A DNA stretch of 64,000 nt. Origin: an uncultured Allomuricauda sp. GTDB lineage: Bacteria; Bacteroidota; Bacteroidia; Flavobacteriales; Flavobacteriaceae. The stretch's first letter is position 1. Each line of letters opens with the position of its first letter. Location of the stretch: contig NZ_CANLYK010000001.1 in the NCBI RefSeq assembly GCF_947495325.1, forward strand, positions 1,302,001 to 1,366,000, written 5' to 3'. The notes under the pieces were generated by a model, which was not told the origin of the DNA, made no database searches, and saw only the letters and a program-made list of their open reading frames with translations. Below, one piece after another: positions 7,985 through 16,910 of this stretch. A program made the translations under genes and the position numbers.

Positions 7985-10030
7985 ATGCAGGAAAATGAAC
8001 AAAAACTTCAGGAAACTGAAGGTGGCACTGAGCATAACGTGGACACAACGAAAACACCATTGGAAGAAAGCCCCATTTCTGAACCCAATACGTCCGAGGC
8101 TGATGTGCAAGAAAATATAGAGTCTCCCATTACAGCAACCGAAGATGATTCGAAAGAAAAAACTGGTGAAGACAGTCCAAAATCCGAGGAATCCGATAGG
8201 GTAATAGAAGAAATTGAAGAGTCCAATGCGGAAGATGCAGAAGATGTTGACAATCAAAAAAGGCATCATATCCCTATGTTGGACTATCATGCTATGTCAC
8301 TCGAAAACCTCGTGGGCGAACTACAGCGTTTGGTCAAAAATGAAAAAGTCCAAGCAATAAGTAAGCATGTAAGCTCCATTAAATACGAATTTGATCAGAA
8401 GTTCCAAGAATTTTTAGAGCATAAAAAAGAGGAGTTTATTGCCTCTGGTGGAAATGAAATAGATTTTAGGTACAATTCAGTTTCCAAAAGACAGTTTAAT
8501 GAGGTTTTTACCGAGTTTAGGGAAAAACGAGACCAGTACTATAAGCAACTGGAACAAAACCTTAAGAGTAATCTTCAAAAGCGATTAGAAATAATCGAAC
8601 AATTGAAGGGTCTTGTAAACGTTGATGAGGATATTAACACCACCTACAAAAATTTTAAGGAGTTACAAGAAAATTGGCGTAATGCGGGTCCTGTTCCTCG
8701 AAATAGTTATAATGATGTATGGCGAACATATCATCATCACATGGAAATCTTTTATGATTTTTTGCATCTAAACCGAGAACTTCGCGATTTAGATTTTAAA
8801 CATAACCTGGAGGAAAAATTAAAATTGGTAGAGCGTGCCGAAGCATTGGCCACTGAACCAGACCTTGGAAAAGCATTTCGTGAATTACAGACACTTCATA
8901 AAATTTGGAAAGAGGATATTGGACCTGTTGCCAAAGAACAAAGAGAAGAGGTTTGGGGCCGGTTTAGCAATGCAACAAAGGCTATGCACCAACGTAGACA
9001 GGACCACTACCAAGAGATGGAAAAGGTCTATGAAAAGAATCTAGAAAAAAAAGAAAAAGTTATCGCTTCCATATTATCCATAGCCAATAATGTGACAAAC
9101 AACCATAGGGCGCTCCAACAACAAATAAAAGAAGTGGAGGTTTTACGAGATACTTTTTTCAAGGCCGGGAAAGTGCCACAGAAAGTAAATGAGCAAACTT
9201 GGAGTGCATTTAAGGATGCCGTTCGTACATTCAATAGAAATAAGAATTCCTTTTACAAAAATCAAAAAAAGGAACAACTAGAAAATCTGGAAAAGAAAAA
9301 AGCATTGCTTGAACTTGCCCTTGCCCTTAAAGATAGTGATGATCGAGAAATGGCTACTCCAGAAATGAAGCGTATACAAAGTGAATGGAAAAAAATAGGC
9401 CATGTACCCAGAAGGTATTCAGATAAAATTTGGAATGAATTCAAAACTGCATGTAACCACTATTTTGACCAACTGCATGCAGAGAAAAACGAAGCTCAAA
9501 AGGGAGAATATGAGAATTTTGAAAAGAAAAATGCATGTTTGGAACGATTAAAATCATTTCAATTAACTGGTAATACGGAAAAAGATCTTGCAACTCTGAA
9601 AAAGTTTATGTCAGAATGGAAGACACTTGGTCGAATCCCCTATAACAAAAGGCACATTAATGGTAAGTTCAACAAAATTGTAGATGCGTTACTTAGAAAA
9701 TTAGGGGTAAGCAGACAAGAATCCGAACTCTTGAAGTATGGGGATAAAATGCAGGAATTGGCAAAATCCGATAGTGACAGTGCCATTGGAAATGAACGCA
9801 TTTTTATCCGCAGAAAAATAGATGAAAGTAAAGCTGAAATAAGACAGCTGGAAAACAATCTTCAATTTTTCTCACACGCTTCAGAAGATAATCCGGTAGT
9901 ACGAGAAGTTATAAAAAATATAGATAAGCATAAAGAATCTCTGGAAACTTGGCAAGCCAAGTTGAAAAAATTGAATATTCTTAAAAACAATCTCAATAAA
10001 GAGGAAGAGGCCTCTGCAGAGGAAGAATAA
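7985..10030 (+). CDS. DUF349 repeat protein
   Basis: 681 residues. The first 95 residues are acidic and low-complexity. At least five DUF349 units follow, each recognisable by a 'W+..G.VP....+.+W..F..A...' core: LQENWRNAGPVPRNSYNDVW, LHKIWKEDIGPV, DTFFKAGKVPQKVNEQTW, IQSEWKKIGHVPRRYSDKIW and FMSEWKTLGRIPYNKRHING. The last 100 residues are a predicted coiled coil with an acidic tail. There is no signal peptide or membrane segment, so it is cytoplasmic. The family is universal in Bacteroidota, but no biochemical activity is established to my knowledge. The small open frame just upstream (7905) overlaps this gene and is not credible. Confidence 0.85.
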   Translation: MQENEQKLQETEGGTEHNVDTTKTPLEESPISEPNTSEADVQENIESPITATEDDSKEKTGEDSPKSEESDRVIEEIEESNAEDAEDVDNQKRHHIPMLDYHAMSLENLVGELQRLVKNEKVQAISKHVSSIKYEFDQKFQEFLEHKKEEFIASGGNEIDFRYNSVSKRQFNEVFTEFREKRDQYYKQLEQNLKSNLQKRLEIIEQLKGLVNVDEDINTTYKNFKELQENWRNAGPVPRNSYNDVWRTYHHHMEIFYDFLHLNRELRDLDFKHNLEEKLKLVERAEALATEPDLGKAFRELQTLHKIWKEDIGPVAKEQREEVWGRFSNATKAMHQRRQDHYQEMEKVYEKNLEKKEKVIASILSIANNVTNNHRALQQQIKEVEVLRDTFFKAGKVPQKVNEQTWSAFKDAVRTFNRNKNSFYKNQKKEQLENLEKKKALLELALALKDSDDREMATPEMKRIQSEWKKIGHVPRRYSDKIWNEFKTACNHYFDQLHAEKNEAQKGEYENFEKKNACLERLKSFQLTGNTEKDLATLKKFMSEWKTLGRIPYNKRHINGKFNKIVDALLRKLGVSRQESELLKYGDKMQELAKSDSDSAIGNERIFIRRKIDESKAEIRQLENNLQFFSHASEDNPVVREVIKNIDKHKESLETWQAKLKKLNILKNNLNKEEEASAEEE

Positions 10031-10175
10031 TTACAGAGCTAAAAAGAATATCCAAAAAAAATGAATTAACCGTGCTTTGGTTAACCCAATTCTAGATATA
10101 CTGTTTCCCCAAAATAAAGTTAGGAAGTAAAGTGTTTTGCGCTCTTTCTTTAATTTAACCCGAAAATAATCTATT

Positions 10176-10667
10176 ATGAAACAGCTAATTTTTATGACTT
10201 TTATAGGACTTCTTGGTCTTAAAAGCCATGCTCAGAATTTACCTAATCAAAAATATTCAAACGATGTACAAGCAATAAAGGAAACCATCAATAATTGGGA
10301 TACTGCTTGGGAAAAGAAAGACTTGGAATTGGCAATTCAGGATTATGCAGATACGACGGATTGGACAAACGCATTTGGCGATAGGGTTCAAAGTAAAAAT
10401 GAATTAAAGAAGTTACTTGAATTAATCTTCAGCATGGATTTTGTAATGTCAGGTAAAAATAACTATGGTGTACCCTATATTACTTTTTTAACCGATCAAA
10501 TTGCCACAGTTCGCTCAAAAAATATCAGAACAAACCAAAAATGGGCGGATGGTAGTAAAATGCAAGATCGGGACATTAACCATCTAAGGGTTTACAAAAA
10601 GATAAACGGACAATGGCTCATTATTAATCATATGATTAGCCAAGCACACAGTAAAGGGCCAAAATAG
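10176..10667 (+). CDS. Secreted SnoaL/NTF2-like (DUF4440-type) protein
   Basis: 163 residues. A signal peptide (MKQLIFMTFIGLLGLKSHAQ) is followed by one NTF2-like domain: an opening helix 'AIKETINNWDTAWEKKDLELAIQ', 'YADTTDWTNAFGDRVQSKNELKK', and a terminal strand pair 'INHLRVYKKINGQWLIINHM'. Relatives are often annotated as SgcJ/EcaC-like or DUF4440 proteins; their ligand is unknown. It stands alone between the DUF349 gene and leftward genes, with about 145 bases upstream and no obvious operon partner. Confidence 0.75.
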   Translation: MKQLIFMTFIGLLGLKSHAQNLPNQKYSNDVQAIKETINNWDTAWEKKDLELAIQDYADTTDWTNAFGDRVQSKNELKKLLELIFSMDFVMSGKNNYGVPYITFLTDQIATVRSKNIRTNQKWADGSKMQDRDINHLRVYKKINGQWLIINHMISQAHSKGPK

Positions 10668-10725
10668 TTCAACCATTTATGAACATTTCCTTCATTAATT
10701 ATTGGACATTTTAAGAAATATAGAA

Positions 10726-11877
10726 TTATAAGACCTCTTTTCTTCGAATATTTATGCGCATTGCACCTTCTATGGGCTCATCAGAAACCAAAAGTAAATA
10801 ACCTCCCCCTCCAGCACCTGCCAACTTCCATGCAAGTGCCTTTTCTTTATATTTTGCTATTTCTGCATTTACCCTATCATTAACCATAGCAGGGAACATT
10901 GTAGTTTGTGCATTAAAGGATTTTAAAAACCCTTTAGCGAATTTTTCCAAATCCTTCTTTTTAATAGCTTCCCATACATCATCGGCAGCATTTGCAAGGG
11001 ATTTTACATTTTCTTCATTGATATATGTTTCCTTTAAAAGATCAAGACCTGGTTCCCGTGGCCATAACATCACCATATAAATATGATCTTCAAGCCAAGA
11101 AAGTATGGATTCAGAATGAATGGACTCAAATTTAAGAGGCCAATATTCATTATCATAATAATGTCTAACCAGTCCAGGCATACATATGCCAATTGAATCT
11201 TGTGCTCCAGAAATTAGCGTTGAGCCCGGTGTGTTTTCAAACTTAAAAAGTATTTCGGCCAGTTTTTCCGGTTTTTCCATTGGTAGATAATAAGGCCATA
11301 TTTTTTTTGCTGCATTTCTGGTCGAAGTGGACATACCACATCGTTCATTGTATTCTATAATAGGCTCCAATGATAAAGTGATGGCCCAACCCGGGTTATA
11401 TTTTGAAACATAGGGCTGATCTATCCATGTACCTGCCAAGTCTATCCTATAGGGTAAAGCACAGTTTCCGGCAGATCGTATTGCGGTTGTTGATCGCGGA
11501 GGAAGTCCCGCATCTGGAACCCGTTTGAGATTTTTTAGTTCGATATTTAAGGTATTGCACAACTCTTCTTTTGCAGGTGAGAAGCCATCTTCATTTACAA
11601 CAAAATAATCTGGTTTAAGTTCTTTGAGGTCATCTTCAAAATCCAAAATTCCTGAACCCTTATTGACAAAAGCCTCTTTTACATATTTTATGGCATTTAT
11701 CAAATAGAGTCTTTCCTGTTCTGAATTTATGGTTTGTCTACCTTTTAATTCTTCTATGGTAGAATCTGAACCAATTCCAACATACAGGTCACCATATGAT
11801 GCCGCTTCTTTAAAAAAAGCCACATGACCGCTGTGTAACATATCAAAACAGCCAGATACAAATACCTTTTTATTCAT
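10726..11877 (-). CDS. Fused cytidylyltransferase-like / GHMP kinase-like protein
   Basis: 383 residues from the ATG at 11877 (a TTG two codons upstream could also serve). Residues 1-135 form a nucleotidyltransferase domain with HxGH (HSGH, 15-18) and the second motif RSTTAIR (128-134), like the RfaE/HldE C-terminal domain or TagD. Residues 138-383 resemble a GHMP sugar kinase: LPYRIDLAGTWID (141-153) as motif 1, GMSTSTRNAA (181-190) in place of GLGSSxA, SGAQDSIG (223-230) and AGAGGGGY (353-360) as motif 3. This combination would phosphorylate a sugar and then activate it as a nucleotide sugar. That is inference; the substrate is unknown. D-glycero-D-manno-heptose or fucose-type pathways are the nearest analogies. 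Confidence 0.72.
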   Translation of the reverse strand: MNKKVFVSGCFDMLHSGHVAFFKEAASYGDLYVGIGSDSTIEELKGRQTINSEQERLYLINAIKYVKEAFVNKGSGILDFEDDLKELKPDYFVVNEDGFSPAKEELCNTLNIELKNLKRVPDAGLPPRSTTAIRSAGNCALPYRIDLAGTWIDQPYVSKYNPGWAITLSLEPIIEYNERCGMSTSTRNAAKKIWPYYLPMEKPEKLAEILFKFENTPGSTLISGAQDSIGICMPGLVRHYYDNEYWPLKFESIHSESILSWLEDHIYMVMLWPREPGLDLLKETYINEENVKSLANAADDVWEAIKKKDLEKFAKGFLKSFNAQTTMFPAMVNDRVNAEIAKYKEKALAWKLAGAGGGGYLLLVSDEPIEGAMRINIRRKEVL

Positions 11878-12100
11878 TGCCAATTTAATTTTGATAGAAG
11901 TTTAGTTTTCCTAAACAATTCTTATAAAACAATTTGGAGGCAAAATATTTCATTAAAAGGAACCTAACAACTAATATCGTATAAAGACAAATTTCTTGGA
12001 TTATGAGTCAATTAAGCTAAAGTTTTTTTGGATATAGAAATAGGTCAAAAGAGTCAACTATTGATAGTTTACCTAGTAAATAGCGAATAGTGGGTTTCAA

Positions 12101-12126
12101 ATATTTGGTTCAGTCTTACCAAATAT
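12101..12126. repeat. Perfect 9-bp hairpin between the CBS and cytidylyltransferase-kinase genes
   Basis: ATATTTGGT at 12101-12109 and ACCAAATAT at 12118-12126 form an exact inverted repeat with an 8-base loop. It is 3' of the CBS gene (leftward) and about 220 bases 5' of the fusion gene. No T-run follows on either strand, so a protein-binding site or an mRNA 3'-end hairpin is as likely as an intrinsic terminator. The surrounding 295 bases (11878-12172) hold no credible open frame. Confidence 0.5.
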
Positions 12127-12172
12127 CACAGTACAGCAATCTTCACCTAATCTGTTTTTAGATTGAAAAGTT

Positions 12173-12592
12173 TCAATATAAATCCAGTAAATAATTTATT
12201 AAATCTGTGGTGGTAACTATACCCAATAATTTTCCATCATCTACAATGGGCAAAGCATGAAATTCTTTTTGTGCTAAAAACTGAGCCACTTCCTTAATTG
12301 TAGTATTGGAGGGCACACTTATAACATCTCTTGCCATTACTTGTGAAATGGTAAACATATTATATACCATAGTGTCCACGGTTTGTTCATGTTCATCTAC
12401 CGCATCTGCAAAACTTATCCGCAAAAGATCTGTATAACTCAACATACCTATAATTGTACTTCCATCAACTATAGGAATATGTCTTATGTTGTGCTTTTTA
12501 AAAACCTCCTCGGCAGTTACTAAATCATCATTGACGGTCAGGGTAACCAAATCTTTGGTCATTATTTCGGAAACAGGTACTCGCTTTTTCAT
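12173..12592 (-). CDS. CBS-domain pair protein
   Basis: 139 residues containing only two CBS domains: the first at about 8-60 (IMTKDLVTLTVNDDL...HIPIVDGSTIIGMLSYTDLL), the second at about 83-138 (VMARDVISVPSNTTI...HALPIVDDGKLLGIVTTTDLI). Such stand-alone pairs bind adenine nucleotides and act as energy sensors or regulators, often in trans. No other domain is present. It lies 72 bases downstream of rny on the same strand and may be read with it. Its target cannot be inferred. Confidence 0.88.
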   Translation of the reverse strand: MKKRVPVSEIMTKDLVTLTVNDDLVTAEEVFKKHNIRHIPIVDGSTIIGMLSYTDLLRISFADAVDEHEQTVDTMVYNMFTISQVMARDVISVPSNTTIKEVAQFLAQKEFHALPIVDDGKLLGIVTTTDLINYLLDLY

Positions 12593-12664
12593 GTTTGATA
12601 GTTTTTAATCTATCAATGAAGTTAGCCCGTTCTCTTCTAGAAAAGCATGATAATTATCAGTATA

Positions 12665-14236
12665 CTATTTAGCAACATTTATTGATCTGGTCTCCCGAAT
12701 TACGGTTACTTTCACCTGACCTGGGTAGGTCATATCCGTTTGGATTTTTTGTGATATTTCAAAAGAAAGTTCAGCTGCTTTGTCATCACTTACCTTTTCG
12801 CTTTCCACAATTACTCGAAGTTCTCTACCAGCCTGTATTGCATATGCCTTTTGAACCCCATTGAATCCAAAAGCAATATCCTCTAAGTCTTTTAAACGCT
12901 GTATATAGGAATCTAGAACCTGTCTTCTTGCCCCAGGACGTGCTCCACTAATGGCATCACAAACCTGAACAATCGGAGAAATCAATGTATTCATCTCAAT
13001 CTCGTCGTGGTGGGCTCCGATAGCATTACAAACCTCTTTCTTTTCCCCATATTTTTGAGCCCATTGCATTCCAAGAATGGCATGTGGTGTTTCAACCTCG
13101 ACTTCAGAATTAGGTACTTTACCAATATCGTGCAGCAAACCAGCACGCTTGGCAATTTTAGGATTTAATCCCAATTCCGCAGCCATAACACCGCAAAGTT
13201 TTGCAACTTCTCTTGAGTGTTGTAATAGATTTTGACCATAGGAAGAACGATATTTCATGCGACCAACGGCCTTTATCAGTTCTGGGTGCAAGCCATGGAT
13301 TCCCAAATCGATAACAGTACGCTTGCCAATCTCAGCAATTTCTTCGTTGATTTGCTTTTCAGTCTTTTTAACGATTTCTTCGATACGGGCAGGATGAATT
13401 CTACCATCCGTAACCAAACGATGCAAGGAAAGTCTGGCCACTTCTCTTCGTACGGAATCAAAACAAGAAAGAATTATCGCCTCCGGAGTATCATCCACAA
13501 TAATTTCTACTCCTGTAGCAGATTCCAACGCGCGAATGTTTCGACCTTCACGACCTATGATCCGGCCTTTAACATCATCCGATTCTAAATTAAATACAGA
13601 AACACAGTTCTCTACAGCTTCCTCTGTTCCTATTCTCTGAATGGTATTGATAACTATTTTTCGGGCTTCTTGCTGGGCGGTCAGTTTGGTTTCTTCCAAA
13701 GTACTTTGAAGATAGGCCATTGCATCTGTCTTTGCAGTTTCCTTTAGCGATTCCAACAATTGGCTTTTTGCATCTTCAGCAGAAAGGCCAGATATTACCT
13801 CTAATTGCTGAACCTGACTTTTATGTAATTTTTCAGTTTCCGAATATTTCTTGTCAAGAATTTCACTTTTATGGCTTACTTCTTTAATCTTCTCCTCTAA
13901 TTGTTCATTAAGCCTTTTGTTCTTTGTAAGCTCATTGCTAATTTGGGATTCCTTATCCCTAGTCCGTTTTTCCGCCTCGGCTATCTTCTTATCCTTATTT
14001 ATAATTACTTTTTCATGCTCAGCCTTTAATTCCAAGAATCGCTCTTTTGCTTGAAAAATTTTGTCTTTTTTTATGTTTTCTCCTTCTTTGTTTGCCTGTT
14101 TTAAGATATCCGCAACTTCCTTTTTTGCATTGGAAATAGTTTTTGAAGCCTTGCCCTTCTCCATCATCTTGGCAATTACAAAACCTATTGCCAACCCAAC
14201 AACAGCAGCTACAACAATTATAATAGTATTATCCAT
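12665..14236 (-). CDS. rny: Ribonuclease Y
   Basis: 523 residues, the full family length. The order is an N-terminal membrane anchor (about 3-24, [18 protein letters not shown]), a long coiled coil (about 30-185), a KH domain with [15 protein letters not shown], and an HD domain with LLHDIGK that binds the catalytic metals. The enzyme is a membrane-bound endoribonuclease that starts mRNA turnover. The gene lies directly downstream of the 6S RNA and the zapA cluster on the same strand, a conserved arrangement in flavobacteria as far as I recall. The T-run of the 6S RNA ends about 18 bases before the rny start, so some transcription must pass it or rny has its own promoter. Confidence 0.95.
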   Translation of the reverse strand: MDNTIIIVVAAVVGLAIGFVIAKMMEKGKASKTISNAKKEVADILKQANKEGENIKKDKIFQAKERFLELKAEHEKVIINKDKKIAEAEKRTRDKESQISNELTKNKRLNEQLEEKIKEVSHKSEILDKKYSETEKLHKSQVQQLEVISGLSAEDAKSQLLESLKETAKTDAMAYLQSTLEETKLTAQQEARKIVINTIQRIGTEEAVENCVSVFNLESDDVKGRIIGREGRNIRALESATGVEIIVDDTPEAIILSCFDSVRREVARLSLHRLVTDGRIHPARIEEIVKKTEKQINEEIAEIGKRTVIDLGIHGLHPELIKAVGRMKYRSSYGQNLLQHSREVAKLCGVMAAELGLNPKIAKRAGLLHDIGKVPNSEVEVETPHAILGMQWAQKYGEKKEVCNAIGAHHDEIEMNTLISPIVQVCDAISGARPGARRQVLDSYIQRLKDLEDIAFGFNGVQKAYAIQAGRELRVIVESEKVSDDKAAELSFEISQKIQTDMTYPGQVKVTVIRETRSINVAK

Positions 14237-14253
14237 GTTGATTATGTTTGGTT

Positions 14254-14425
14254 AAAAAAAAAGCCCACATTAGCCGAAGTTTTGTACAAACTCCAAATTA
14301 CAGGTTTAGGGCTAACAAGCTGCTCAAGAATCCCTATACAGGTAGGGCCCGCTTTTACAACTTAAACTCACCCTTTTCAAATATAATAGTGTTGAGTTTG
14401 TCAAAAAATAATTACCAATGTGGGC
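14254..14425 (-). ncRNA. ssrS: 6S RNA (6S-Flavo type)
   Basis: The interval between zapA and rny encodes a rod-like RNA on the minus strand. The closing stem is an exact 9-bp pair, GCCCACATT (5' end, 14425-14417) with AATGTGGGC (14271-14263), followed at once by nine Us, which also makes an intrinsic terminator. Inside, ACAAACTC pairs with GAGTTTGT, leaving an AT-rich open region, and a CCCTA/TAGGG hairpin lies further in. A long rod with a central bubble is the 6S design that mimics an open promoter and sequesters RNA polymerase holoenzyme. The zapA neighbourhood also matches E. coli, where ssrS adjoins zapA. No open frame explains the conservation. Confidence 0.85.
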
Positions 14426-14451
14426 AGTAACGATATTTTATTTATAAGAAC

Positions 14452-14745
14452 TTATTCGCCAAGCTTTGAATGTACCAAATCATCTAGAGCTCTTAAACGC
14501 TCAAATGCTGCTTTGGTATTTTCCGATTGATCTAGTCCGCCTTGCTCAATTTTAGATGCAAATTGAAGGGCACACATGGCCAAAACATCTTGTTTATCCC
14601 GTACAGCATAGTTTTGCTCAAACTTTTTGGCCAAATTATCAATATTTTTGGCCGCTTTACGTAAACCTTCCTCTTGTTTGGGGTCTATCGTCAACGGATA
14701 TACCCTATCTGCAATGGAAAGCTTTATTTTGAGCTTCTCCTCCAT
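14452..14745 (-). CDS. zapA: Cell division protein ZapA
   Basis: 97 residues from the ATG at 14745, giving MEEKLKIKLSIADRVYPLTI, which matches the family N-terminus. A longer frame starting at 14784 would overlap the upstream gene and adds a Cys-rich, unconserved lead, so it is rejected. ZapA binds FtsZ and bundles protofilaments at the division ring. The N-terminal beta-hairpin ('IADRVYPLTIDPKQEEGLRKAA') and the C-terminal coiled helix are visible. It lies between a coiled-coil partner gene and the 6S RNA on the same strand. Confidence 0.9.
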   Translation of the reverse strand: MEEKLKIKLSIADRVYPLTIDPKQEEGLRKAAKNIDNLAKKFEQNYAVRDKQDVLAMCALQFASKIEQGGLDQSENTKAAFERLRALDDLVHSKLGE

Positions 14746-14759
14746 ATTTAGTTTACAAC

Positions 14760-15050
14760 CTAATCCGCAAGTTTGGCAATGCAAACATCAAGTTCGCGAA
14801 TCAATGTATTTATCTTAAGCTTAGCTTCTGTTTTACTTGTATTACTACCCAGCATCGTGTTTGCCATTTTTAGGGAATTGTATTTGTCTTCCCATTCTAA
14901 AACGACGTTCTGTTTAAGTTGGTTTTCCTCCTTTGCAAGGTTCAACTCCTCTTTTAATTTGGAATTGGCATGATGCAACAATTCTAACTTGTGCAAAAGC
15001 TTGCTTACCTTATTTTCCAAAGAATCAACAATCTCAACTAGTTCGCCCAT
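14760..15050 (-). CDS. Small coiled-coil (ZapB-like) protein
   Basis: 96 residues from the ATG at 15050 (MGELVEIVDSLENKVSKLL). It is almost wholly heptad coiled coil (about 5-90) and carries no signal or membrane segment. Fourteen bases separate its stop from the zapA start. By size, coiled-coil nature and partnership with zapA it is probably a divisome factor comparable to ZapB, though flavobacterial versions are usually left as hypothetical. The candidate promoter at 15075-15105 would drive this gene, zapA and the 6S RNA together. Confidence 0.7.
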   Translation of the reverse strand: MGELVEIVDSLENKVSKLLHKLELLHHANSKLKEELNLAKEENQLKQNVVLEWEDKYNSLKMANTMLGSNTSKTEAKLKINTLIRELDVCIAKLAD

Positions 15051-15074
15051 ATGCAAACAACAATGCGTATTACA

Positions 15075-15105
15075 CAAAGTTAACCAACCTTGTTTAACCT
15101 CGCAA
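15075..15105 (-). promoter_or_regulatory. Promoter for the zapB-like - zapA - 6S RNA unit
   Basis: On the minus strand TTG (15105-15103), a 20-base spacer and TAACTTTG (15082-15075) match the Bacteroidota -33/-7 consensus TTG...TAnnTTTG. Transcription would start near 15068, about 18 bases before the ATG at 15050. Confidence 0.6.
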
Positions 15106-15218
15106 TACTTTTAGGATTTATTCTCAAAGTGAACCTTACTGCTCTTTTAAAGCTTTGTAAAAAAGCCTTTTCCAAATCAAAACATTGGTTATTTTCGTAA
15201 GTAATTATAAACCCAGAT

Positions 15219-16910
15219 ATGCGCTTTCACTTTTTTGGAGTCCTATTTTCACTATCATTATGTCTTACTTCACAAGAAAAATATCCGCAGGATGCATTTC
15301 AATCCCCAATGGACATTCCATTAATTTTGGCGGGTACCTTTGGAGAATTACGTTCAAATCACTTTCATGCAGGAATAGACATCAAAACCCAACAAAGGCA
15401 AGGGTTATCGGTATTTTCAATTGCTGATGGAACTATTACCCGAATAAAGATATCGCACTGGGGTTATGGCAAGGCAGTATATATAGCGCATCCCAATGGT
15501 TATACCTCTGTGTATGCCCATCTTAAAAAGTTCAGTCCCGAAATTGAAGCCTACATAAAGAAAATACAATACCAAAAACAGTCTTATGAAGTAGAGGTTT
15601 TTCCAGATTATGGAGAACTAAAGGTAACTAAGGGTAGCATCATTGCTTATTCAGGAAATACGGGTGGTTCCTCTGGGCCACATCTTCATTTTGAAATACG
15701 TAGCAGTGTTACCGAAAAGCCTACTAACCCCCTGCTTTATGGCTACGACATACGAGATGCCACCAATCCTTCTTTGGTTGGGCTTTTTGCTTATCCCCTA
15801 TCTGATGATGCTGTCGTAAACCAAAGTGAAAAAAAAATTCAACTCAATTTTACCCAACAATCCGATGGTACATTTTTAGCGGATAAGGTTACTGCAATTG
15901 GAACCATTGGTTTTGGTTTTAATGGATTTGACCGCCAAGATATGGCCGCAAACAAAAATGGGGTTTATGCCGTAAAACAAATAGTAAACGGAAAAGTATT
16001 TTCGGAATATAACTTTGAAACGTTTTCCTTTGGAGAATCAAGGTATATAAACACATTGATTGATTATTCCCATTTTGGAAAGTTCAGGCAACGCATACAA
16101 AAATGTTTTAAAGAGCCTTTCAATCATTTAAGCATCTATAAAACCCTTTACAATAATGGTAAAATAGATATAAAAGAAGGGCTATCTTATACTGTTGAGT
16201 TGAATATCTCTGATGTGGAAAACAATGTCACCAAACTTATTATTCCTGTGGATGGCAAGAAAGAAAATCCGAAAATCAATAAAGATGATGCTAAAACTGA
16301 TGACTTTATCCTAGCGGACAAACCAAATAATTTTGATTTAGAAGCTGCCAAAGTCTATTTCCCTGCCAATACCTTCTATGAGGATTTTTATATTGATCTG
16401 AAAAAAGGCAAGGATACCATTACAATTCATGACAATAGTGTGGCAGCACATCGAAACTTCACCATTAGTTTTGATGTTTCCAAATACTCAAAAGAAGATC
16501 AAAAACAACTTTTCATTGCACGGTTAAGCAAGAACAAAGAGCCTTTGCACTCCAAAACATATAAACGCGATGCCTCATTTACAACACGCACACGCACATT
16601 TGGAACCTATACTTTGGTGAGAGATAGTATTGGCCCTACCATAAAATCAAAGAATTTTAAAGAAAAACAGTGGTTGAGCAATTACAGTTATTTAAGCCTT
16701 GAGATTTCTGACGACCTTAGTGGCATTGCTACATATAATGCAACCCTGAACGGGGAGTGGATTCTAATGGAGTATGAACCTAAAACAAAGACAATTACGT
16801 ACAATTTTGACGACAAGATTCTAAATAACACGCAATGCAATCTAAAAGTCGTCGTTACAGATAATGTTGGCAATTCCAATGTTTTCGAGCGCACTTTTTT
16901 CAAAAAATAG
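15219..16910 (+). CDS. M23 family zinc metallopeptidase, periplasmic
   Basis: 563 residues. A signal peptide (about 1-18) is followed by an M23 (LytM/Gly-Gly endopeptidase) domain at about 35-180. The zinc ligands are visible: His50 and Asp54 in HFHAGID, and His157 in GPHLHFE, with His155 as the probable catalytic partner. The other 380 residues form beta-rich modules of unknown role. The family cuts peptidoglycan cross-bridges or regulates amidases. The next gene, a TonB-dependent receptor, starts 47 bases before this one ends, so they are co-transcribed. Confidence 0.87.
   Translation: MRFHFFGVLFSLSLCLTSQEKYPQDAFQSPMDIPLILAGTFGELRSNHFHAGIDIKTQQRQGLSVFSIADGTITRIKISHWGYGKAVYIAHPNGYTSVYAHLKKFSPEIEAYIKKIQYQKQSYEVEVFPDYGELKVTKGSIIAYSGNTGGSSGPHLHFEIRSSVTEKPTNPLLYGYDIRDATNPSLVGLFAYPLSDDAVVNQSEKKIQLNFTQQSDGTFLADKVTAIGTIGFGFNGFDRQDMAANKNGVYAVKQIVNGKVFSEYNFETFSFGESRYINTLIDYSHFGKFRQRIQKCFKEPFNHLSIYKTLYNNGKIDIKEGLSYTVELNISDVENNVTKLIIPVDGKKENPKINKDDAKTDDFILADKPNNFDLEAAKVYFPANTFYEDFYIDLKKGKDTITIHDNSVAAHRNFTISFDVSKYSKEDQKQLFIARLSKNKEPLHSKTYKRDASFTTRTRTFGTYTLVRDSIGPTIKSKNFKEKQWLSNYSYLSLEISDDLSGIATYNATLNGEWILMEYEPKTKTITYNFDDKILNNTQCNLKVVVTDNVGNSNVFERTFFKK

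Noticed and set aside
7905..8120. 71-codon frame upstream of and overlapping the DUF349 gene
   Set aside because: Its second half runs out of frame through the DUF349 start region; the hydrophobic start is followed by a random basic tail.
14746..14784. Cys-rich N-terminal extension of ZapA
   Set aside because: It overlaps the end of the coiled-coil gene and is not family-like; the ATG at 14745 gives the canonical N-terminus.
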